This document shows, one piece after another, positions 10,701-23,100 of a stretch of DNA of 64,000 bases. The notes under the pieces are model-generated. The model was given only the letters and a program-made list of their open reading frames with translations. It had not been told where the DNA came from and searched no databases. Both the position numbers and the translations under genes were made by a program. Source of the DNA: Rapana venosa (Eukaryota > Mollusca > Gastropoda > Neogastropoda > Muricidae). The first letter of the stretch is position 1. Every line of letters starts with the position of its first letter. Location of the stretch: NCBI GenBank assembly GCA_028751875.1, contig CM054140.1:28629685-28693684 (forward strand). The letters run 5' to 3'.

Positions 10701-13700
10701 TTTGTCCAAGGGGATTTTCCATCTGGCATTTATTTATTTATATCGAGGAGAATGGAATAAGCACTCATGTACTTTTTTACATCCAGTCCCCGTGTGTATG
10801 CGGTTTTGTAAATTTTGTCATCTGTTTCCACCGGCACACAATGGCCTTCTCTTCCGAAAAGCGGAACAGGATTTAACGTATTCGCAAGATGTTCTGCATG
10901 CGTTCGTACACAGGGCCTTGGTTTATAGTCTTATCCGAAATTGTTATTTAACCCTGTTTCTCTGCAAATCCTTCAACAAGACAAAAATCAAAAATCCAGA
11001 ATGCAAACACATGTAGAAGCATCTTGAGTGCTGAACATATGAAAAAAACATCTTGTGTACTGATCACATGAAAAAAAAAAATCTTGCACACTTGTTAAAC
11101 CATATCCGTCTTTCGATGATGTAGAGTATGTTCTTTCGAACCAGAAGGCCCATAGAGCCGGAGCTTATCCCGGTTTCTGTAGCGTTAAGCGAACTGATGG
11201 TTTTTCACCACCCCTGTGACAGGACGCTAGTCTGTCACCAGATACTTCCCCAGCAGAGCTGGTACCCACTTGTACACCTGGGTGGAGTGAGGAAAATAGG
11301 AGTAAAGTGTCTTTCCCAAGGACACAACACCGAGCCGAGCGGGGATCGAACCCGCGACCTCTGGATCACGAGTTGACCGCCTAAACCACTCGACCACGGT
11401 GCCTCCATGATGATGTAGAGTAGTCTGGATAAAGCCAGTGGCACGGATAATAATACATACCTAGCATGCACCCTGCTAGCTGGAGAAATATGGGCTCCTC
11501 CAGCCCATGACCCCCCCACTACCTGAAAAATTTCATCGCAACAACTCCTCAATGAGTTGAAGAGAGAGAGAGGCCGAGCTAAGCCAAGTCAAGTCAGGCC
11601 ATCCCTGAAGTCAGAATGCAGCTACCTAAATGGGACAGAGGTGAAGGGGGGGGGGGGGGGGGGGGGTTGCATACACAAAAATCTCGCCATTGGTGAACCT
11701 TGGAGCTCTAGCTGAGGAATGAAAAGAAAAAAAGTCAGGTTAAGTCCTAAAGTGGAGACGAGTCCAGCGAACGACTTGGTGTGATGGCGGGGTGTGCTGT
11801 GGGCAGGTCCCTGTGTTCGCTGGTGTGTAAGTGGGGCTATGAGATCAAGGACCTGCAGCAGCACGGCTGGAACGACGACTTCCTCCGCGCTGTGGGTCTG
11901 GGGGAGCTGGCTGAAGACGACCACAGCAGGATAGGTGCCGCGCTGCTTTGGGCTTTCATTTTGTGTTTTGTTGTTGTCGGGGTTGCATTTTGTGTTTTGT
12001 TGTTGTCGGGGTTTCATTTTGTGTTTTGTTGTTGTCGGGGTTTCATTTTGTGTTTTGTTGTTGTCGGGCTTTCATTTTGTGTTTTGTTGTTGTCAGGCTT
12101 TCATTTTGTGTTTTGTTGTCGGGGTTGCATTTTGTGTTTTGTGTTGTCGGGGTTGCATTTTCTGTGATGTGTCAGCTCTGTGTTTCCCATACTGCTTTTT
12201 TGTTGTTGCATTTTTAGTCACTGTGGCCGTACTAAGATTTCTTTTTGATATGACGAACGCTACAGCCGAGTGGTTAAGACCGTTTGACTATATTCCCGTG
12301 GGTTCATGAAGTCGTGGGTTTGAATCTTGCCAACATCTTGTGAATGAAGGGTGGGGATTTTTTTTACAAACTCCCAGATCAACTGTAAGTGCAGACCTGC
12401 AAGTGCCTTAATTTCCTTTGTGTATATACATGTGTAAAAGATCAAATATGCATGTTAAAGATCCTGTAATTCATGTCGGTTTTCGGTGGGTTTAACATAC
12501 CCAGCATACATCCACAAATTCAGAATGCAGCCACCATCACAGCAGGCAAAGAAGGTCACATATGCAAAACCTCAGCATTGGTGACCCTCAGAGCTGTAGC
12601 TGAGGAACCAGATATTATAATAATAATAATAATATATGGAATTTATATCTATATGTGGTGTATCAAGCTTTGCCCAGGCTGGAAGCTTCTTCAGTACTGA
12701 TGGGAAGACATTGCCCAGGCTGATAAATAAAAATGGTGCTATGCTTTGAAATGCTATGCTGAGACTGTCTTCATCCATGATAAGCTCTTCCGCATAACAG
12801 CCTGTAATCTCCTTTGAGAAAAGGGAAATAGTCCTCTGAAGTTGAAATATGGCTGCCTAGGTGGTGAGGTATTTGAAAGCAGCCATACCTGCAGAATTAC
12901 TGTATCACAGGGATTCTAAAGCGTGAGGAGTCAGACAATGCATATTTGTAGTGACTTCCAGGGTGTTATGCTGGGGAAGGGGGCAGGATGGCCTAGTGGT
13001 TAGAGCGTTGCGCTCGTGATCTGACTGCCAGGGAACAAGCCCAGGTTTGAGCCACCACAGAGATGCCTGTTCACAGGGGATTTGTTTTCCCCCCAGAATT
13101 AACATTAGTCCTTCAGATCAGACTATAAATTTAGGCCCCATGTGCGAATTCATGCAGAACATCACGCGCGCGTGTTAAAAGCTGCTCTGCCTTTTGGAAA
13201 AGTAGGCCATTCATGCTTGTAATAACGGATGACAACCTCCCCCCCCCTCCTCCAAAACCCTCAATCTCACGCACAATAGTGTTGTGTTTAGACATCATCC
13301 CTGAAGTCGGAATGCAGCTACCATAAAAAAAAAGGTAAAGGTAAAGGAGTCCCATAACCTATAAGGTCGTAGGGGAGCGAGGCGTCAGAGACCTCACTCC
13401 TCTAGGGTCCAGCATATTGAGGGCGGAGCCCATCTCCTCTCCCTCACTGCTTTACCTTCCCTGACCCTAAAGAGGGCATGTACCCATTTACAGCTGGGTG
13501 AACTGGGGGAACTGTACTGAAGCCAAGGCGCGCAAACGGTCACCCATCCAACTGGTAACCACACTCGACGCTGCTTAACCTTGGCTGGGGGAAAGCGAGT
13601 GCTCCGACCACTGAGCTATCCCGTCCCCGCAGCTACCATAATGGTGGGCAAAAAAAGGGTGACATACGCAAAACCTCGCCAGTGGTGAACTTCAGAGGTC

Positions 13701-15103
13701 TTGGCTGAGGAGCGATAAAAAACAAAACCAGAAAAACAAACCCCAGCTGGGCAAGAAGACTTGACTGTTGTTGTAGCTGCTGGTGCGGCTAATGCACTCT
13801 CCTCCTCTTTCAGCTTCCAATGAGTTTATGGTTGTTGTTGTTTGTTGGTTTGTTTGTCTGCGTGGTCACCAGGCAGGGAGGTCAGCGTGTCGGGAACGTC
13901 CTGTGGTGCGGGGCTGCGTGAGGAGTTATCCCAGGTCCTGAAGCTGCCGGCCGGCACGGCTGTGGGGGTGTCACAGATAGACGCTCATGCTGGAGCTGTG
14001 GGTGAGTGAGGGAGTCAGTGAGTCTGTCTCATCAGTGAGTGAGTGAGTCTGTCTGGTCAGTGAGTGAGTGAGTCTGTCTGGTCAGTGAGTGAGTGAGTCT
14101 GTCTGGTCAGTGAGTGAGTGAGTCTGTCTCATCAGTGAGTGAGTGAGTCTGTCTGGTCAGTGAGTGAGTGAGTCTGTCTGGTCAGTGAGTGAGTGAGTCT
14201 GTCTGGTCAGTGAGTGAGTGAGTCTGTCTGGTCAGTGAGTGAGTGAGTGAGTCTGGTCAGTGAGTGAGTAGTCAGTGAGTGAGTGAGTCTGGTCAGTGAG
14301 TGAGTCTGTCTGGTCAGTGAGTGAGTGAGTCTGGTCAGTGAGTGAGTGAGTCTGGTCAGTGAGTGAGTGAGTCTGGTCAGTGAGTGAGTGAGTGAGTCTG
14401 TCTGGTCAGTCAGTGAGTGAGTGTCTGGTCAGTCAGTCAGTGAGTGAGTCTGTCTGGTCAGTGAGTGAGTGAGCCTGTCTGTGAGTTGATGATGATAATG
14501 ATGGTGATGATCTGTGAAAACTGAATGTTACGCTACATGACAAAGATCAAATGGGAAGACAGGATCACGAATGAAGAACTATGGAGAATGTGCAAAGTTG
14601 ATGATCTGAAGTCTGTAGCTAGTACCAATAGACTGCGCTGGTTTGGGCACATTCAACGGAAAGCAGACCACCACATCATAAAAAGAGTAATGAACTTCGT
14701 AGTGGACGGAAAGAGACCAAAGGGAAGACCTAGCAAAAACCTGGGCTGCCTGTATTGCAGATGATCTTAGAGAAAGGAGCATGAATAAGGAGGAAGCTTG
14801 AAACAGAGAGAGATGGAGAAGGCTCATCAATGTCAAACCTCCACTGGGAGAAACATGACAAAAAAGGAAGAAGAATAAGAATGATGATGATGACCACCAC
14901 CACGGTGGTGGAGACGGTGATGATGACTGTGGTGGTGGTGGTGATGATGATGGTGGTGGTGGTGATGATGATGATGATGATAAAAATGATGGTGGTGGTG
15001 ATGATAATGATGGTGATGATGATTATGGTGGTGATGGTAGTGGTGGTGGTGGTAGTTGTTATAATGATGATGATAATGATGATGTTGATGATGGGGATAG
15101 CGA

Positions 15104-15135
<32 letters not shown>

Positions 15136-15136
15136 G

Positions 15137-15179
<43 letters not shown>

Positions 15180-16896
15180 GGTATTACTACCACTACAACT
15201 ACTGATAAGAAAAAAAAAAAGATGATGATAATAAAAGTTATGATGGTTTATTTATTTATTTATTTATTTATTTATTCTTTTATATTGAGGATAATGGAAT
15301 AAGCACTCATGTGGTTTTTTACATCCAGTCCCCGTGTGTATGCGGTTTTGTAAATTGTATCATCTGCTCCCACCGGCACACAATGGCCTACTCTTTTGAA
15401 AAGCGGAACAGGATTTAACATGTGCCCAAGATGTTCTGCATGCGTTCACACATGGGGCCTTGGTTTATTGTCTCATCTGAAAGACTGGTAGCATCACAAG
15501 AAAGCTCATTTCTTGCATTTAATCTTTTAAGCCTTAAGCGCTGTAACCATATGCTGTGCGTACACTTGCAGAAACATGATTATTGTAGATAGTTACATTT
15601 CTGCAAGTGTACAGCATATGGTTTGCACACAGGCACACACCCATCCACAGACCAGCACACACGTGCATATACACACATATAAACATATTATATACTTTAT
15701 ATATATATATATTATATAATATTATATTCATGGTAGATGAATTCTGCTACCTGGGAGAGATGATGAGCTGCGAAGCAAAATCTGAGTTAGCTGTCAGAAC
15801 CAGGATCGCGGGTGCTTGGAAGAAATGGAAAGAATTGGCAAGTCTGCTCGGAAATCAGAAAATCCCACAGGAGAGACGCTGCCTGATATATAAGGCCTGC
15901 ATCAGACCTGTTCTCCTGTATGGCTTGGAGATGTGGGCTTTCACAAAAACCGTCGAACGTTTGTTGAAGAGCTGTGAAAACCGAATGCTACGCTAAGTGG
16001 CGACGCGTTCTCCCGCTCTCCCCGGGGAGAGCAGCCCGAATTTCACGGAGAGAAATCTGCCATGACTTAAAGTGGTATGAAATAAAATCTGAGCGCTTTG
16101 ATTTGTTGCTTTACAAGATTCAGCGCTATATAAATTCCATACATTATTATTATTATTATTATTACATGACAAAGATCAAATGGGAAGACAGGATCACGAA
16201 TGAAGAACTATGGAGAATGTGCCAAATTGATGATCTGAAGTCTGTAGCTAGTACAATAGACTGCGCTGGTTTGGGCACGTTCAACAGAAAGCAGACCACC
16301 ACATCATAAAAAGATCAATAAACTTCGTAGTGGATGGAAAGAGACCAAAGGGAAGACCTAGCAAGACCTGGGCTGCCTGTATTGCAGATGATAATAATAA
16401 TAATAATGTATGGAATTTATATAGCGCTGAATCTTGTAAAGCAACAAATCAAAGCGCTATCTTAGAGAAATGGGCATAAATAAGGAGGAAGCTCAAAACA
16501 GAGAGAGATGGAGAAGGCTCATCAATGTCAAACCTCCCCTGGGAGAAACATAACAAAAAAGGAAGAAGAAGAAGAAGAATATATATGTGTGTAAAATGTT
16601 TGGATACAAGATTATATCATTTAAAAAGTGTGACTGTTTTCAAGTACCTTACCATTCAGGCAGCAATACTATGACTTCAGGGGATAGAACACTTATGAAG
16701 GTTTTGTGTTTTCATTTCAGCCTAGTAGTAGTAGTAGTAGCAGTAGTAGCAGTAGTAGTAGTAGTAGTAGCACTCCTCCTCCTCCTCCTCCTCCTCCTCC
16801 TCCTCCTACTACTACTACTACTACTACTAGCAGTAGAAGTAGTAGCAGCAGTAGCAGTAGCAGTAGCAGCAGCAGTAGTGGTAGCAGTAGTAGTAG

Positions 16897-16983
<87 letters not shown>

Positions 16984-17081
16984 CAGCAGTAGCAGTAGTA
17001 GTAGCAGCAGTAGCAGTAGTAGTAGCAGCAGTAGTAGTAGCAGCAGTAGTAGTAGCAGCAATTGCAGCAGCAGCAGCAATT

Positions 17082-17145
<64 letters not shown>

Positions 17146-20100
17146 CAGGTAGTAGAAGTAGTAGTAGTAGCAGCAGCAGCAGCAGCAGGTAGTAACCAGC
17201 AGCGGCAGCAACAGCAGAAGCAGTAATAATTTAATATGGTGTAAGAAGCAGCAGCAGCATCAGCAGCAGCAGGTAGTAACCAGCAGCGGCAGCAACAGCA
17301 GAAGCGGTAATAATTTCATACGGTGTAAGAAGTGAAATAGGATTATATGTTTTGTGCTGTTTCTGGACCAGAAGAAGGAGGGGTGCAGGTGTTGGTGTAC
17401 ACACACTGCTGTGTGCAGGGTGCCTGGCCTGTCAGCCCAGCAGGGGGCAGCCTCACGCCCTGACCCAGCGCCTCGTCCTGATCTGTGGCACCTCCACCTG
17501 CCACATGGTGGTAGGTCTGAGTTTATAGGGTGGGGGAGGTTTGTGTTTGTTGTTGTTGTTGGTTTTTTTTTTGTTTTTTGGTTTTGGTTTTTTTTTTGGG
17601 TGGGGGGGGGCGGGGTGATGAAGGGAAAGGAGGTTGGGTGTTTTGAGGGAGGTTTGTGTGTGTGTGTGTGTGTGTGTAAATAAAATTGTGTGTATAAGTT
17701 GATGGGGAGGGGCGGGGGTGGGTGGGTTGTGTGTATGTGTAGTTGTGTGTGTGTGTAGTTGTGTGTTTGTGTGTGTGTGTGTGAGTGAGAAAGTGTGTTG
17801 TGGCTGTGTGCTATTCCCATGGCAAAAATGCAGTGTTGTGGTTGTGTGCTATTCCTGTTGCAAAAATGCAATGTTGTGGTTGTGTGCTATTCCTGTGGCA
17901 CAAATGCAGTGTTGTGGTTGTGTGCTATTCCTGTGGCAAAAATGCAATGTTGTAGTTGTGTGCTATTCCTGTGGCAAAAATGCAATGTTGTGGTTGTGTG
18001 TTTTGTGCAAAAGAGTGTGTGGGTGTCCTATTCCTGTGGCAAAATGCAATGTGTGGCTGTGTGCTTTGTGGCAATAATGCAGTGTTGTGTGTGTGTGTGT
18101 GCAATACATGTTGTGTGTTGCTGTGGGCAGATGCAGTGTTGTGTTGTGTGCTGTTGTGGCAGATAGCAGTGTTGTGTGTGTGCTGTGTGGCAGATCAGCA
18201 GTGTTTGTGGTTGTGTGCTATTCCTGTGGCAATCAATGCAGTGTTGTGGTGTGTGTTCTGTGGCAAATGACAGCAGTGTTTTCTGTGGCAATAGCATGTG
18301 TGTGTGTCTGTGTGGCAGATCAGCAGTGTTGTGTGCTGTGTGGCAGATCAGCATGTTGTGTGTGTGTGTGGCAGATCAGCAGTGTGTGTGTGCTGTGTGC
18401 AGATGCAGTGTTGTGCTGTGTGCTGTGTGGCAGATCAGCAGTGTTTGTGGCTGTGTGGCAGATCAGCAGTGTTGTTGTGTGCTGTGTGGCAGATCAGCAG
18501 TGTTGTGTGGCTGTGTGGCAGATCAGCAGTGTTGTGGCGGGAGATCAGCAGTGTTTGTGTGTGGCAGATCAGCATGTTGTAGCTGTGTTGTGTGGCAGAT
18601 CAGCAGTGTTGTGGCTGTGTGCAGTCAGCAGTTTGTGTGCGTGATCAGCAGTGTGTGTGTGTGTGTGGCAGATCAGCAGTGTTGTCGTGCAGATCACGTG
18701 TGTGGCAGATCAGCAGTGTTGTGTGTGGCAGATCACGTGTGTGTGTGTGTGGCAGATCAGCAGTGTTGGGTTTGGTGCTGTGTGGCAGATCAGCAGTGTT
18801 GTGTGCTGTGTGGCAGATCAGCAGTGTTGTGGCTGTGTGCTGTGTGGCAGATCAGCAGTGTTGTGGCTGTGTGCTGTGTGGCAGATCAGCAGTGTTGTGT
18901 GCTGTGTGGCAGATCAGCAGTGTTGTGGCTGTGTGCTGTGTGGCAGATCAGCGTTGTTGTGTGCTGTGTGGCAGATCAGCAGTGTTTGTGCTGTGTGTGG
19001 CAGATCAGCAGTGTGTGGCGTGTGTGTGCTGTGTGGTGTGTGTGCAGATCAGCAGTGTTGTGTGCTGTGTGTGCAGATCAGCAGTGTTGTGGCTGTGTGG
19101 CAGATCAGCAGTGTTGCTGTTGCTGTGTGTTGGCAGATCAGCATGTTGTGCTGTGTGTGGCAGTCAGCAGTGTTGTGTGCTGTGTGTGGCAGATCAGCAG
19201 TGTTGTGTGCTGTGTGGCAGATCAGCAGTGTTGTGGTTGTGTGCTGTGTGGCAGATCAGCAGTGTTGTGGCTGTGTGCTGTGTGGCAGATCAGCAGTGTT
19301 GTGTGCTGTGTGTGGCAGATCAGCAGTGTTGTGTGTGGCAGATCAGCAGTGCTGTGTGCTGTGTGTGGCAGATCAGCAGTGTTGTGTGCTGTGTGGCAGA
19401 TCAGCAGTGTTGTGTGCTGTGTGTGGCAGATCAGCAGTGTTGTGTGCTGTGTGGCAGATCAGCAGTGTTGTGTGCTGTGTGGCAGATCAGCAGTGTTGTG
19501 GCTGTGTGGCAGATCAGCTGTGTTGTGTGCTGTGTGGCAGATCAGCAGCTGTGCGCGCTATGTTCCTGGTGTGTGGGGGCCGTACTTCTCCGCCACCATT
19601 CCCGGCACCTGGACCAGTGAGGGCGGTCAGAGTGCCACCGGAAAACTGGTCAGTACTGGACTCTGTATGTGTGTGTGTGTGTGTTGTTGTGTGTGTGGTT
19701 GTGTGTGTGTGTTGTTTGTGTGTGTGTGTGGTTTGTGTAGGTGTGTGTGTTGTTTGTTGTTGTGTGTGTATTTGTGTGTGGTTTGTGTAGATGTGTGTGT
19801 GTGTGTTTGTGTAGTTGTGTGTGTGTAGTTTGTGTGTGTGTAGTTTGTGTGTGTGTGTGTGTAGTTGTGTGTGTAGTTTGTGTGTGTGTAGTTTGTGTGT
19901 TGTTGTGTGTGGTTTGTGTGTTTGTGTAGTTGTGTGTGTGTGTGTGTGTAGTTGTGTGTGGTTTGTGTGAGTGTGTAGTTGTGTGTGTGTGTGTGTGTAG
20001 TTTGTGTGTGTGTGTGTGTAGTTGTGTGTGTGTGTGTGTTGTGTGTGTGTGTAGTTGTGAGTGTGTAGTTGTGTGTGTGTTTGTAGTTTGTATTCGATTC

Positions 20101-23100
20101 GATTCGATTTTACGTCTGTTCACTCTCAGTGATATTAGGAGTTTGTAGTTTGTATGTGTGTGTGTGTGCGCGCGCGTGTGTAGTTGTGTGTGTGTGTGTA
20201 GTTGTGTGTAGGTGTATGCGCTGTGTGTAGTTGTGTGTGTGTGTAGGTGTGTGTTTGTGTGTGTGTGTGTTGTGTGCAGATACTTGTATGCATGGGTGAG
20301 TGGGTTTGAGAGAGAGTGAGTAGAAGAGAGGATGAGCAAGAGAGAGAAAGAGGAGAGACTTATTGTGTTTATGTCTTTTGTCATCATCTTAGATTTAACA
20401 TGATCTGTTTATTACTTGTTGAACCAAAAGAAAAAGTGGTTCTACATAGGAAAACATAAAGGACTTTTGTGTGCGTGTTGGTTTACAGAAAAAATACCCC
20501 AGGTGGTTTTATACAAAACATCAACAAAATGATTTGTGCATGTATACCTACATGTACGCACATGCGTGTGCATGTGCGTGTGTGTTTGTGAATGTTTCTG
20601 CCAACATTGGGATTAAACAGGGGTTTAAATTTTGCTAAAACAGAAAAACCTGTAAACTGATGCATCATTGTGGTCATGTACATAAAGATGACAATGTTTT
20701 TTCTGTTCAGATTGATTTCGTTGTGGAGGGTCATTCTGCGTTTGCTGCAGCAAAGTCCAATGCTGAAAAACGGTCAGTATTTCAGAGATTATCATTTAAA
20801 GTGTTAATTTATCACTAAGAAAAGCTTTTTTTGTGTGTGTGGTGATTTACTATGACCAGCTCTCAGTTCCATCTTCTTGGCCAACTTTGAGGTAAAGACA
20901 AGGGTATGCTGAAGAAGAAGAAGAAGAGGTAAAGATTGAAATGGAAGAATTGGAGCAAATTCAAATGAAGATTTCATGTTTGTTCAAGTAAATCATGAAA
21001 AAAAAGGATATTTTTTTCTAGAATGTTGTAATCTTTTGTAAAGACTATCTGCTCCCCTGATATGGCCTCTGTGGTCATTAGGGCTATATACAGGCTGCAC
21101 ACTGGTATTAAAAAATCACTCTTTTTCTTCTGTTTTTCTATGTGACTCTTATATTCATACCACACGTACTAAGGCATCCACAGAAATAAAAACCACTTTT
21201 TGTGAAAGACTAGCCTCTGACTCAAAACTCATGTGATTTTGAACAAATTTGGTAGGTTTGAAATTTTTTAATTTTTCAGCAAACACTGTACCCCCTCAGT
21301 CCTTTGTCGTCTGCTAGCTTCCTTACCGCAATATGCATGCTCGGGGTCAACGCTGTAGGAATACAGGCAATCCTCATTTGAGGATTATTTCCAACTTTCT
21401 CATGACTACCTGGTATTGCTCTATGTCCTCAATCCCCAGAACAAGTGCACAGTCCATTTTTTTCATGCTTAAAAAAATCTGTGAAAATCACACACATTTT
21501 TTTCCACTCGCACTCTATAGAAGATACTACATGACCCCCAAATTAATACCGGTGTGTAGCCTGAATAACATGAATTAAAGTGAAACATGGCTATCCGCTC
21601 TGTCAGTCTTTTAACACTTGCCAGTTTTTCCGCCAGGTTTTCTATCACATTATAGATGGATGGGTTTAAACATGTAAAAATTTTTTAAAAAGAAATGTTC
21701 TAAAGATATTTCAGAAGAAGTATTACAATTTGATTTTTTTTTCTTTTTTTCTTCTCCTTGTTCTGAATACGTTGACTTATCTTACGTGACCTTGGATCCA
21801 TTACTGTACTTTATTTTTCGTAAGGCTTTGAATATGAAAAGCATGAATCTGAAAAAACTCAGAAAATATAAAGAGTAAAAAAAAAAAAGATAAACACAAA
21901 TTAAAACAAAGCTTCCCCCCCCCACTCCAACAAAAAGAACAACCCTAAACAAACCCAAAACAACAACAAACAAAACAAAAAACATTATCTTGTAAAACAA
22001 AACAACAAAAAACCAAAATAGAATAAAGACATCTCCCTCCCCTCCCCCCCCCCCTCCCCTGTCCCACCACCACCCCCCTAAATAAACCACAACAACACAA
22101 ACACCCCAAAAAGATAAATCGTCTGACATTATGTAGTAAGTCAGTTTGTAAAGCAATGTGTGTATTGACAGACGAAACGTGTGACTGGCATTGCAGAGGC
22201 CAGCATGTGTACCAGTATATTGACAGACAAAACTGACATTGCAGAGGCCAGCATGTGTACCAGTATATTGACCGACGAAACATGTGACTGGCATTGCAGA
22301 GGCCAGCATGTGTACCAGTGTATTGACAGACGAAACGTGTGACTGGCATTGCAGAGGCCAGCATGTGTACCAGTATATTGACAGACGAAACGTGTGACTG
22401 ACATTGCAGAGGCCAGCATGTGTACCAGTATATTGACAGACGAAACGTGTGACTGGCATTGCAGAGGTCAGCATGTGTACCAGTATATTGACGGACGAAA
22501 CGTGTGACTGACATTGCAGAGGCCAGCATGTGTACCAGTATATTGACAGACGAAACGTGTGACTGGCATTGCAGAGGTCAGCATGTGTACCAGTATATTG
22601 ACGGACGAAACGTGTGACTGACATTGCAGAGGCCAGCATGTGTACCAGTATATTGACGGACGAAACGTGTGACTGGCATTGCAGAGGTCAGCATGTGTAC
22701 CAGTATATTGACGGACGAAACGTGTGACTGACATTGCAGAGGCCAGCATGTGTACCAGTATATTGACGGACGAAACGTGTGACTGACATTGCAGAGGCCA
22801 GCATGTGTACCAGTATATTGACGGACGAAACGTGTGACTGACATTGCAGAGGCCAGCATGTGTACCAGTATATTGACGGACGAAACGTGTGACTGACATT
22901 GCAGAGGCCAGCATGTGTACCAGTATATTGACAAACGAAACGTGTGACTGGCATTGCAGAGGTCAGCATGTGTACCAGTGTATTGACGGACGAAACGTGC
23001 ATGTGTACCAGTATATTGACAGACGAAACGTGCATGTGTACCAGTATATTGACAGACGAAACGTGCATGTGTACCAGTATATTGACAGTGACTGACATTG

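Larger units (their letters stand above)
15728..16575 (+). mobile_element. Non-LTR retrotransposon 3' fragment (copy 2) with two nested SINEs
   Basis: Encodes [41 protein letters not shown] and, after an insertion at 15996-16164, the [16 protein letters not shown] block shared with copy 1. A second, smaller insertion lies at about 16393-16458. Removing both restores collinearity with copy 1 at the DNA level. Confidence 0.85.

Noticed and set aside
11343..11406. Possible tRNA gene
   Set aside because: A- and B-boxes are present, but there is no folded acceptor stem and a SINE body follows. The heads at 1534, 25970, 26955, 61550 and 62990 were rejected for the same reason.
13537..13582. Possible 5S rRNA gene
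   Set aside because: Only the internal control region is similar. It lies inside a SINE with target-site duplications, and the rest of 5S rRNA is missing.
16587..17211. Poly-Ala, poly-Ser and poly-Leu ORFs
   Set aside because: Products of the AGC/AGT triplet repeat in all frames.
18176..19828. 550-codon open frame across the intron 7 array
   Set aside because: It is the acceptor minisatellite read through. Only its exon 8 part (19541-19648) is a real coding sequence. The rest is Cys/Val/Gln repeats without any domain, in all three frames.
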